Assembly: GCA_017860075.1 (NCBI GenBank)
Contig: JAFNAH010000113.1
Location: forward strand, 1-5,645
Direction: 5' to 3'
DNA length: 5,645 nt
From: Acidobacteriota bacterium
GTDB taxonomy: Bacteria; Acidobacteriota; UBA6911
Shown piece by piece: positions 1 to 4,798 of this stretch. How positions within the stretch are numbered: position 1 is the stretch's first letter; every line of letters starts with the position of its first letter. Both the position numbers and the translations under genes were made by a program. The notes under the pieces are model-generated. The model was given only the letters and a program-made list of their open reading frames with translations, ran no database searches and was not told where the DNA came from.

Positions 1-18
1 TGTCCGGCCGGCGATCAG

Positions 19-27
19 TGCTATAGT
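19..27 (+). promoter_or_regulatory. Extended -10 promoter placing the start site on the GTG of gene 1
   Basis: TG at 19-20, one base, then TATAGT at 22-27 gives a textbook extended -10 element; the hexamer matches TATAAT at 5 of 6 positions. With base 27 as position -7, +1 falls on base 34, the G of the GTG start codon. No Shine-Dalgarno lies in the 33 bases before the start. The sequence therefore predicts a leaderless mRNA for the glycosyltransferase. A -35 box would lie at or beyond the left edge and cannot be checked. Confidence 0.5.
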
Positions 28-33
28 GACGCC

Positions 34-1347
34 GTGCTCAGGCGATTGGCTCCGGCGTGTCTTGCAGGCATTGCTCTGGAATCGATCTGGATCGCCACCT
101 GGACCCTGCAGCCGCTCCGCGACAACACCGAAGCATTCATCGCCCTGATGCTGGCAGCGTTTGCGATCTGCATCTGCTGCTTCCTGAGCATTCCCATCCC
201 CGATCGCCTCACGACGATCCTCGTGTTGGCCTTCGGCCTCGCATTCCGCCTGACCCTGATTCCCGCGCCGCCCGATCAGAGTGAAGACATCTATCGATAT
301 CTCTGGGATGCAAGAGTTGCCGCCCACGGGATCGATCCTTACGCCTACCCTCCCTCGGCACCTGAACTGGCACCGCTTTCCGCGACCGCGATCTTTCCGC
401 CGATCAACTCCAAGCCCCACCGTACGGCCTATCCTCCTCTTTCCCAGGCGTTGTTTCGCATCTCCTACTCCCTGTTCGGAGAGCGTGTGACGCCTTTGAA
501 GGCCATGTTTTCACTGCTGGAGTTCCTGTCCGTCATCGTCGCCTGGAGGTTGCTCATTGCCTTTGGCCGCAGGCCGGAGCCGCTTTACCTCCTGGCCTGG
601 AACCCTTTTTTCATTTTCGAGTTCTCGCATTCAGGCCACTCGGAAAGCCTGATGATGTTCCTGACCCTCCTGTCCGTATACCTTCTCCACCGGGGGAGAA
701 GGACGGCGGCGATGGTTTCGTATGCCGGGGCCGTCCTGTCCAAGTTGCACCCTGCGTTCTGGTTCCCTTTGTTCCTTCGGCGCGCCGGCCTCAAAGCCGC
801 GACGGTCGGGGCCGCAGCAGGACTCCTGCTGCTGTCGTTTTTCTTCACCCCTTCCTCGCTGATCTCCTACCTCGAGTCCCTCCAGGCCTATGTCCGGCTC
901 TTTGAGTTCAACGCCAGCCTCCACTATCTGTTCGTCTTTCTCGGCCGGGCGCTGGCGCAGCAGAGTTGGGGGCAGCTTGCCGGCCCCTTCCTGGCTGCTG
1001 CATTCCTGCTGATGGCGGCTCTGATCTGGTGGAAGTTTCCCATGAAGGATGAATGCGGCCTCCTCCACGCGGTGTTCTGGGTCGCTACCGCTGACCTCTG
1101 CCTGGCGACGACGGTTCACCCGTGGTACCTCTCGTGGGCAGCAGTCGCCCTCTTCCTCTTCCCCTATGCTTTCATGACCTACTGGACCGGTGCGGTCTTC
1201 CTGACATATCTCGCCTACGCATACCGACCCGTGTATGAACCTGCATGGGTGCTGCTGGTCGAGTACCTGCCGATGTATGGTCTTATGGCGTGGGAGATTC
1301 TCCGGGGCGGGCCGCTATTCGCCAAGCTGCCTTCGCGGACCGGTTAG
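34..1347 (+). CDS. GT-C fold membrane glycosyltransferase (DUF2029/GT87-like mannosyltransferase)
   Basis: A 437-residue polytopic protein with about ten or more hydrophobic segments, for example residues 34-54, 59-77, 157-176, 203-219, 254-273, 315-333, 343-359 and 366-392. The first large loop carries an acidic motif, DQSEDIYRY at 81-89, followed by WDARVAAHGIDPYAYPP at 91-107. This is the usual catalytic-loop arrangement of GT-C enzymes that use polyprenyl-phosphate sugars. Other family marks are AYPPLSQALF (132-141), WNPFFIFEFSHSGHSES (189-205, with H199 and H202), SKLHP (236-240) and HPWY (362-365), the last typical of alpha-mannosyltransferases related to mycobacterial MptA/MptB. Such enzymes act in the cytoplasmic membrane and transfer a sugar from a lipid-phosphate donor to a glycolipid or glycan on the outer face; the substrate here is unknown. 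The GTG start is chosen because translation from it gives a normal N-terminus and a promoter ends just before it. The gene converges on folE. Confidence 0.8.
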   Translation: MLRRLAPACLAGIALESIWIATWTLQPLRDNTEAFIALMLAAFAICICCFLSIPIPDRLTTILVLAFGLAFRLTLIPAPPDQSEDIYRYLWDARVAAHGIDPYAYPPSAPELAPLSATAIFPPINSKPHRTAYPPLSQALFRISYSLFGERVTPLKAMFSLLEFLSVIVAWRLLIAFGRRPEPLYLLAWNPFFIFEFSHSGHSESLMMFLTLLSVYLLHRGRRTAAMVSYAGAVLSKLHPAFWFPLFLRRAGLKAATVGAAAGLLLLSFFFTPSSLISYLESLQAYVRLFEFNASLHYLFVFLGRALAQQSWGQLAGPFLAAAFLLMAALIWWKFPMKDECGLLHAVFWVATADLCLATTVHPWYLSWAAVALFLFPYAFMTYWTGAVFLTYLAYAYRPVYEPAWVLLVEYLPMYGLMAWEILRGGPLFAKLPSRTG

Positions 1348-1364
1348 CGGCAAGAGGCTTCCCC

Positions 1365-1913
1365 CTATTCCCTGGATCGCATGATGAGGTCGAGGAATTC
1401 CATGCGGGTCTCCTGGCGCTGGAAGGATCCCAGCATCGCACTGGTAACGGCACGCGAATTCTGTTTCTCGACCCCCCTCATCATCATGCACATGTGCTGG
1501 GCTTCCACCACCACCCCAACCCCCTGAGGGGCGATCGATTCTTCGATGGTCTCGGCGATCTGCGTGGTCATGCGCTCCTGAACCTGCAGTCGCCGGCTGA
1601 AGACCTCCACTAACCGGGCAATCTTGCTCAAGCCGACGACCTTCCGGTCGGGGATATATGCCACATGGCACCTGCCGAAGAAAGGGAGGAGATGGTGCTC
1701 ACACATGCTGAAGAAGTCGATGTTGGTCACGATGACCATCTCGTCGTACTTGACCTCGAAAAGGGCATCGTTCAGCACGGCCCTGGTGTCCATGGCATAG
1801 CCGCTGGTCAGGAACCGGAGGGCTTTTTCAACCCGATCAGGAGTGTCTTTGAGACCTTCGCGGTCCGGGTCTTCACCCAAATCCAACAGGATCTTGCGAA
1901 CCAGATCTTGCAT
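1365..1913 (-). CDS. folE: GTP cyclohydrolase I (type IA, FolE)
   Basis: A complete 182-residue protein. FolE opens GTP and rearranges it to 7,8-dihydroneopterin triphosphate plus formate, the entry step to tetrahydrofolate and also to preQ0/queuosine. The zinc-site motif CEHH is at 71-74: C71 and H74 are ligands, and H73 corresponds to catalytic His112 of the E. coli enzyme. The second zinc cysteine is C142 within AQHMC, where H140 matches E. coli His179, followed by the conserved RG at 146-147. [19 protein letters not shown] (84-102) and RLQVQERMT (108-116) are signature segments. The N-terminus is short, as in Bacillus-type enzymes, against about 222 residues in E. coli. The ATG is preceded by GAAAGGTG (complement of 1918-1925), a fair Shine-Dalgarno. 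All catalytic and zinc residues are present, so the enzyme should be active. The protein is a cytoplasmic homodecamer in characterised members. Confidence 0.97.
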   Translation of the reverse strand: MQDLVRKILLDLGEDPDREGLKDTPDRVEKALRFLTSGYAMDTRAVLNDALFEVKYDEMVIVTNIDFFSMCEHHLLPFFGRCHVAYIPDRKVVGLSKIARLVEVFSRRLQVQERMTTQIAETIEESIAPQGVGVVVEAQHMCMMMRGVEKQNSRAVTSAMLGSFQRQETRMEFLDLIMRSRE

Positions 1914-1946
1914 AGCGCACCTTTCGCCCTGTCCGCAGACATGAAT

Positions 1947-1973
1947 TTGCCAAAATCGGGATTATGCTATCAC
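1947..1973 (+). promoter_or_regulatory. Candidate + strand promoter inside the folE promoter region
   Basis: TTGCCA at 1947-1952 matches the -35 consensus at 5 of 6. TATCAC at 1968-1973 matches the -10 at 4 of 6 and is preceded by TG plus one base (1965-1967), an extended -10. The spacer is only 15 bases, shorter than the preferred 17, which lowers confidence. The start would be near 1980. It faces away from folE and overlaps the folE promoter on the other strand, so the two may compete. No protein gene begins soon after it, hence the small-RNA proposal for 1980-2088. Confidence 0.25.
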
Positions 1974-1990
1974 AGTATTGCCTCAGTCAT
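1961..1990 (-). promoter_or_regulatory. Predicted folE promoter
   Basis: On the minus strand CATAAT (complement of 1961-1966; 5 of 6 to TATAAT) is preceded by an 18-base spacer and ATGACT (complement of 1985-1990; 4 of 6 to TTGACA). The start would fall near 1954, giving a leader of about 41 bases that contains the GAAAGGTG ribosome site. folE therefore has a conventional leader, unlike gene 1 and yihY. The assignment rests only on hexamer matches and position. Confidence 0.45.
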
Positions 1991-1992
1991 CG

Positions 1993-2020
1993 GCGGAAGC
2001 CCTGCGGCCCAGGCTTCTGC
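1993..2020 (+). repeat. Inverted repeat, 9-bp stem
   Basis: GCGGAAGCC at 1993-2001 pairs with GGCTTCTGC at 2012-2020 around a 10-base loop. Eight pairs are Watson-Crick and one is G-T when read on the + strand. On the minus strand that pair becomes an A-C mismatch, so the + strand RNA would fold better. This slightly favours + strand transcription. Confidence 0.5.
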
Positions 2021-2059
2021 GACACCCTTACACGGTTCGTTTTTCGTTTTCCGCCTGTC

Positions 2060-2088
2060 CCCAGGGCTCGCGCCCTGGGCCGTTCTTT
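2060..2088 (+). terminator. Hairpin with T-rich tail, possible intrinsic terminator
   Basis: CCCAGGGC (2060-2067) and GCCCTGGG (2072-2079) form a perfect 8-bp stem with a TCGC tetraloop. CCGTTCTTT follows at 2080-2088. The stem is strong but the T-tract is interrupted and starts after CCG, so termination may be partial. On the minus strand the bases after the stem are A-rich, so it would not act as a terminator there. It stands 114 bases before yihY with no + strand protein gene before it for 700 bases. Confidence 0.4.
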
Positions 2089-2094
2089 AACGTC

Positions 2095-2120
2095 CTCGCA
2101 GGGCGCACATTGCGAGTTTT
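2095..2120 (+). repeat. Second hairpin followed by TTTT
   Basis: CTCGCA (2095-2100) and TGCGAG (2111-2116) are a perfect 6-bp inverted repeat with a 10-base loop, followed at once by TTTT (2117-2120). This could be a weak back-up terminator after the 2060-2088 hairpin, insulating the yihY promoter. The short stem and large loop keep the confidence low. Confidence 0.3.
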
Positions 2121-2122
2121 GA

Positions 2123-2139
2123 GACGGCGCTGACGGCGC
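2123..2139 (+). repeat. Tandem direct repeat, two copies of GACGGCGC
   Basis: GACGGCGC occurs at 2123-2130 and again at 2132-2139 with a 9-base period. It lies 28 bases upstream of the -35 box of the yihY promoter. A spaced direct repeat could be an activator site, but 9 bases is not a full helical turn and two short GC-rich copies can arise by chance. Confidence 0.35.
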
Positions 2140-2166
2140 GGACCCACATCCAGGCCTCACATTCAC

Positions 2167-2195
2167 TTTACACAACCGCCTGCAATGGCTACACT
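2167..2195 (+). promoter_or_regulatory. Predicted yihY promoter with start site on the ATG
   Basis: TTTACA at 2167-2172 (5 of 6 to TTGACA), an optimal 17-base spacer, and TACACT at 2190-2195 (4 of 6 to TATAAT). With base 2195 as -7, +1 is base 2202, the A of the yihY ATG. There is no Shine-Dalgarno upstream of that ATG, in keeping with a leaderless message. Spacing and -35 quality make this the best-formed promoter in the window. Confidence 0.55.
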
Positions 2196-2201
2196 TATGC
2201 C

Positions 2202-3128
2202 ATGACGGGGGGTCAGAGCGGCCTTTTCAGGCGAATCGGCGTTGCCCTGCGGGATGCGTCGCATGCCATGGCCACGGTGGACACCGCACGGGACGCCGCG
2301 GCAATATCGTACTTCTTCCTCTTTACGGTCTTTCCGTCAGTGCTCGTCGTCGTGTCCGTGGTTGATGCGGTCCTAGGCTGGGTCAGCCTTCGGAAGCTTG
2401 TGCTTCGGCAGATCATCGCTCTCTTCCCGGGGATGGGCAACTCCCTGGTTTCCACGATCTCGGAAATCGCCGATCCTTCTCCCGCGCTACTGTTGTCGTG
2501 CCTGGCACTTCTCGGATGGACCTCCACCTGGGTATTCACGTTCATTGAAAACGGGCTCAATCGAGCCTGGGGAGCCCCGCGCCGGCGCGGCTTCTGGCAG
2601 AGCCGTGTGCGGAGTACGTCGCTGATGATCCTCGCGGGCCTGCTCCTTGTGGCCTCCGCCGGCATCACGGCAAGCGAGAGCTCGGCGCGGCTCCGATCCA
2701 GGCATCCGATGGGACACTGGGCCTGGTCGGTAACTCTCGTGGGGTCCGGGTTCGTGGTTGCAGTACTGGTCTTCTGGCTGATCTACAAGCTGCTCCCCGA
2801 CAGGAAGGTGCGTTGGATCGAGGCATTCTCCGGGGCCGTGGCCGCGGCCGTGCTCTGGGAACTCGGCAGCTATATCTTCGGGATGCTCGTGCCGTTCTTC
2901 GACTACCAGCGGATTTACGGGCGGGGCGGAGTCATCGTCGCCTTGCTCACGTGGATCTATACATCCAACCTGATCCTGCTCTTCGGCGCCAACTTCTCGG
3001 CACAATGGCACAGGCCCTCAGTCCGCCACCGGCACGCGGATCACCAGGTGCACGCCGTTCCGGCAAGCGCCGGAGGTCAGGCCCACAGGATTCGCAGTTT
3101 TCCCCCTCCCGCTGACAAATGGCAGTGA
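2202..3128 (+). CDS. yihY: YihY/virulence factor BrkB family inner-membrane protein
   Basis: A 308-residue protein with about six membrane segments (roughly 36-57, 95-116, 138-157, 176-197, 207-230 and 243-264). Family marks are DAAAISYFFLFTVFPSVLVV near 31-50 and the C-terminal block RIYGRGGVIVALLTWIYTSN (237-256) ending in LLFGAN. Relatives usually have Glu where N264 stands in that last motif. Members were long labelled ribonuclease BN in error; their true function is unsettled, and transport or envelope roles have been suggested. After the last helix comes a basic, histidine-rich tail of about 40 residues (269-308) containing HRPSVRHRHADHQVH, which is not a conserved family part. ATG 2202 is chosen because it sits right at the promoter and gives a usual N-terminus. 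The stop lies inside queA (10-base overlap), so both genes are probably on one message. Confidence 0.88.
   Translation: MTGGQSGLFRRIGVALRDASHAMATVDTARDAAAISYFFLFTVFPSVLVVVSVVDAVLGWVSLRKLVLRQIIALFPGMGNSLVSTISEIADPSPALLLSCLALLGWTSTWVFTFIENGLNRAWGAPRRRGFWQSRVRSTSLMILAGLLLVASAGITASESSARLRSRHPMGHWAWSVTLVGSGFVVAVLVFWLIYKLLPDRKVRWIEAFSGAVAAAVLWELGSYIFGMLVPFFDYQRIYGRGGVIVALLTWIYTSNLILLFGANFSAQWHRPSVRHRHADHQVHAVPASAGGQAHRIRSFPPPADKWQ
3059..3074 (+). repeat. Perfect 6-bp hairpin in the yihY tail, upstream of queA
   Basis: TCCGGC (3059-3064) and GCCGGA (3069-3074) pair around the loop AAGC, 44 bases before the queA ATG. It lies in the non-conserved tail coding region of yihY. Translating ribosomes from yihY would melt it; otherwise it might influence queA initiation, which lacks its own Shine-Dalgarno. 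No U-tract follows directly, so it is not a terminator. Confidence 0.35.
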
Positions 3129-4162
3129 AGCTCAGCGATTTTGATTTCAACATACCGGAAGAGTTGATAGCACAGCGTCCAACGCCGGAGCGCGAGCAAT
3201 CACGGCTCATGGTGGTATGGCGCGACGAGCGCCGCTGGGAACACCGGTCGTTCCACGAACTGCCCGAAATCCTGACTTCGGAGCATTTCCTGGTAATGAA
3301 CAACTCGCGCGTCTTCCCCGCGCGCCTCCGCGCGCGACGTCCCGGCAGGAACGAGGCGATCGAGCTGCTCCTGGTGAGTGAGGTGGAGGCAGGTCAGTGG
3401 TTGACACTGGTAAAGCCGGCACGCAAAGCCCTTCTCGGACAAGTTCTTGAAATAGAAGATCTAACGGCCAGGATCAAGAGCATTTCAGGCCCGGGGTTGA
3501 GGGTCCTGGCTTTCGAGGGGAGCCCTGACGTGGTGAAGACCGCTGAGCGGATAGGGGAAGTGCCGCTACCACCATACATCCGCCGCCCGGACCGGAGCCT
3601 TCACGCTGAAGACCTGTTGCGCTATCAGACCGTCTATGCAAAACGGACAGGATCGATCGCCGCTCCAACCGCCGGGCTGCACTTCACCCGTGAACTGCTT
3701 GAGCGCCTGAGCGCCAGAGGTGTTGACCGCTGCGAAATCCTGCTGCACGTCGGCTATGGAACCTTTCAGCCGGTCCGCGTCGATGAGGTCGACTACCACC
3801 GGATGCTGCCCGAATACTTCGAAGTGAGCGAGGAGTCCGCCACCTTCATACGGACACTGAAGGCTTCCGGCCGGATGCTCGTCGCGGTCGGCACCACTAC
3901 CACCCGGGTCCTGGAATACCTTGCCCGGGACGGCAACCTGCCTTCGGGAGGGGCGTCCGGGATGTGCGATTTGTTCATCTACCCCGGATTCAGTTTCCGG
4001 ATCCTCGATGGATTGCTCACCAACTTCCACCTGCCGAGATCGACCCCCTTTCTGCTGGCCTGCGCCTTCGCGGGAAGGGAGTTGATGCTCGAGTGCTACA
4101 GGGAGGCCCGGGACCAGGGCTATCGCTTCTATAGCTATGGTGACGCTATGCTTATAGTCTAG
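3119..4162 (+). CDS. queA: S-adenosylmethionine:tRNA ribosyltransferase-isomerase (QueA)
   Basis: A complete 347-residue QueA, the family's usual length. It transfers and isomerises the ribosyl part of S-adenosylmethionine onto preQ1 at position 34 of tRNAs with GUN anticodons, making epoxyqueuosine. The N-terminus LSDFDFNIPEELIAQRP is canonical. Signature blocks are PPYIRRP (151-157), YQTVYAKRTGSIAAPTAGLH (169-188), LHVGYGTFQPV (209-219), VGTTTTRVLE (257-266), DLFIYPGFSF (284-293), LLTNFHLPRS (299-308) and the C-terminal YRFYSYGDAML. One difference is HRML at 227-230, where relatives generally have H-x-M-H. No Shine-Dalgarno precedes the ATG; the ATG lies inside the end of yihY, so initiation probably depends on ribosomes finishing yihY. 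A GTG two codons later is a possible alternative start. No preQ1 riboswitch is visible. Confidence 0.97.
   Translation: MAVKLSDFDFNIPEELIAQRPTPEREQSRLMVVWRDERRWEHRSFHELPEILTSEHFLVMNNSRVFPARLRARRPGRNEAIELLLVSEVEAGQWLTLVKPARKALLGQVLEIEDLTARIKSISGPGLRVLAFEGSPDVVKTAERIGEVPLPPYIRRPDRSLHAEDLLRYQTVYAKRTGSIAAPTAGLHFTRELLERLSARGVDRCEILLHVGYGTFQPVRVDEVDYHRMLPEYFEVSEESATFIRTLKASGRMLVAVGTTTTRVLEYLARDGNLPSGGASGMCDLFIYPGFSFRILDGLLTNFHLPRSTPFLLACAFAGRELMLECYREARDQGYRFYSYGDAMLIV
4149..4158 (+). promoter_or_regulatory. Candidate promoter for the anti-sigma operon, in the queA 3' end
   Basis: TATAGT at 4153-4158 (5 of 6 to TATAAT) is preceded by TG at 4149-4150 with two intervening bases, close to but not exactly an extended -10. 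No good -35 box is seen at 16-18 bases. The start would be near 4165, leaving a leader of about 62 bases before the minicistron. It resembles the sequence at 19-27 before gene 1. Weak support. Confidence 0.25.
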
Positions 4163-4215
4163 ATTCCCTGAATACCTTCATAGACGGGGCCGTTTCTGAC
4201 GATAAACCTCGAAAC

Positions 4216-4220
4216 AGGAG
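4216..4220 (+). promoter_or_regulatory. Strong ribosome binding site of the minicistron
   Basis: AGGAG at 4216-4220 with a 6-base spacer to ATG 4227 is the best Shine-Dalgarno arrangement in the window. It is well placed for the 15-codon reading frame and too far (50 bases) from the anti-sigma ATG at 4271. This decides that the short frame is likely translated. Confidence 0.6.
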
Positions 4221-4226
4221 TGAAAT

Positions 4227-4274
4227 ATGCTCTACCCTGGATCGTATTCTATGAGTGAGAGGGTACCAGGATGA
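4227..4274 (+). CDS. 15-codon minicistron coupled to the zf-HC2 gene
   Basis: The frame encodes MLYPGSYSMSERVPG and stops at TGA 4272-4274, which overlaps the anti-sigma ATG in the arrangement ATGA. It has an excellent Shine-Dalgarno (AGGAG, 6-base spacing), and an in-frame TGA at 4221-4223 just upstream proves it cannot be part of a longer gene. An internal ATG at 4251 could start a 7-codon version, but the first ATG has the ribosome site. I do not recognise the peptide: there is no run of one amino acid as in attenuator leaders, no signal sequence and no helix-forming membrane stretch. It could be a translational coupling leader for the next gene, or the leftover of a lost upstream ECF sigma gene, which commonly overlaps its anti-sigma by ATGA. 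The peptide itself may have no function. Confidence 0.5.
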   Translation: MLYPGSYSMSERVPG

Positions 4275-4774
4275 ACTGCAGGGAAGCTGGTAAGTGGCTG
4301 TCGCACAGGATCGACGGTGAACTCCCCCGTGCCGAGGCGAACCTGCTGGATGCACATCTGTCGGTCTGCCCCTCCTGCTCCCGGGCTCTGCAGCTTTTGA
4401 CGATTCCCCGGCGGGTCGGCAGAATTTTGCCCGCTCCGGAGCCTTCTCCCTATTTCTACCAGAGGATCAAGGCAAACCTCGAGCCGGAGGTGCGCAGAAA
4501 CGCCTTCTGGCAAATCATCATGGGTTTATCGCGGCGGGTCGTCGTGCCGCTCGGCGCCGTCACGCTCATGATTATCACGGCCTTCCTGTACGCTCAGCTG
4601 TCCGTACCGAAGTCGGACATCTACCAGACCTACGATGGGATCTTTACGCCGACCAGCCGCCCGGAGCAGCTCATCAGAGCCGAGCGCGGCGACATCACCG
4701 ATGACGTCGTGCTGTACACGCTGGCGGAGCAGGAACAGGGAGGCAGGTATCTCGACGCGGCACCCTTGAAATAG
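4271..4774 (+). CDS. zf-HC2 anti-sigma factor-like single-span membrane protein
   Basis: A 167-residue protein. The N-terminal 40 residues show a zinc-binding anti-sigma (ZAS/zf-HC2) domain: C3, then LSHRIDGELPRAEANLLDAH with H29, then C33 and C36 in the H-x3-C-x2-C spacing. A linker is followed by one membrane helix at about 91-109 (VVPLGAVTLMIITAFLYAQ), leaving about 57 residues outside. In known systems the cytoplasmic domain holds an ECF sigma factor and releases it on envelope stress or metal exposure. The start ATG has GAGAGGG (4257-4263) seven bases upstream and overlaps the stop of a 15-codon minicistron. A stop in frame at 4256-4258 fixes the start. The Spy-like gene follows after 24 bases, so they are likely co-transcribed. 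No ECF sigma gene is next to it, the usual arrangement, so its partner must be elsewhere or the protein serves another role. Confidence 0.8.
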   Translation: MNCREAGKWLSHRIDGELPRAEANLLDAHLSVCPSCSRALQLLTIPRRVGRILPAPEPSPYFYQRIKANLEPEVRRNAFWQIIMGLSRRVVVPLGAVTLMIITAFLYAQLSVPKSDIYQTYDGIFTPTSRPEQLIRAERGDITDDVVLYTLAEQEQGGRYLDAAPLK

Positions 4775-4798
4775 GTTCCGGGAAGGCAACTAAGTTAT

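Larger units (their letters stand above)
1980..2088 (+). ncRNA. Possible small RNA between folE and yihY
   Basis: This is a hypothesis from structure, not a recognised RNA family. A candidate extended -10 promoter ends just before it. It contains a 9-bp hairpin (1993-2001 with 2012-2020, one G-T pair), then a U-rich single-stranded stretch (about 2036-2052, with runs of five and four T), and ends in a perfect 8-bp hairpin with a T-rich tail (2060-2088). The order stem, U-rich linker, terminator resembles many Hfq-type small RNAs. I found no credible protein-coding reading: the longest + frame through here simply runs on from the antisense of folE. It could instead be an untranslated spacer with chance hairpins, since GC-rich DNA forms them easily. 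Confidence 0.25.

Noticed and set aside
631..1119. Open frame of 162 codons antisense to the glycosyltransferase
   Set aside because: Its product is a charged, Gln/Glu/Arg-rich sequence with no family features, as expected from the reverse of a hydrophobic GC-rich gene.
1348..1364. Possible bidirectional terminator between gene 1 and folE (AAGAGGCTT)
   Set aside because: Only a 3-bp palindrome with a short C run; no stem or T-tract in either direction.
1665..2090. Open frame of 141 codons on the + strand through folE and into the intergenic region
   Set aside because: Most of it is the antisense of folE and the rest is T-rich hairpin DNA; no recognisable protein features and no ribosome site.
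2185..2205. A 6-codon frame ending in ATGA at the yihY start, the same design as the 4227 minicistron
   Set aside because: It has no Shine-Dalgarno and its codons are the -10 box and discriminator of the yihY promoter, so it would not be in the message if transcription starts at 2202.
2487..3011. Open frame of 174 codons antisense to yihY
   Set aside because: Shadow of the real gene: low-complexity charged product, no ribosome site, and yihY on the other strand is clearly recognised.
3061..3118. preQ1 riboswitch or separate promoter before queA
   Set aside because: The interval is coding for the end of yihY and has no -10 box near 3107-3112, no H-type pseudoknot pattern and no A-rich tail expected of preQ1-I.
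3566..4030. Open frame of 154 codons antisense to queA
   Set aside because: QueA motifs on the + strand leave no doubt; the antisense product shows no domain.
4182..4197. Possible queA terminator (AGACGG with CCGTTT)
   Set aside because: The stem has a 2-base loop and a G-T pair and lacks a T-tract; at best 5 stable pairs.
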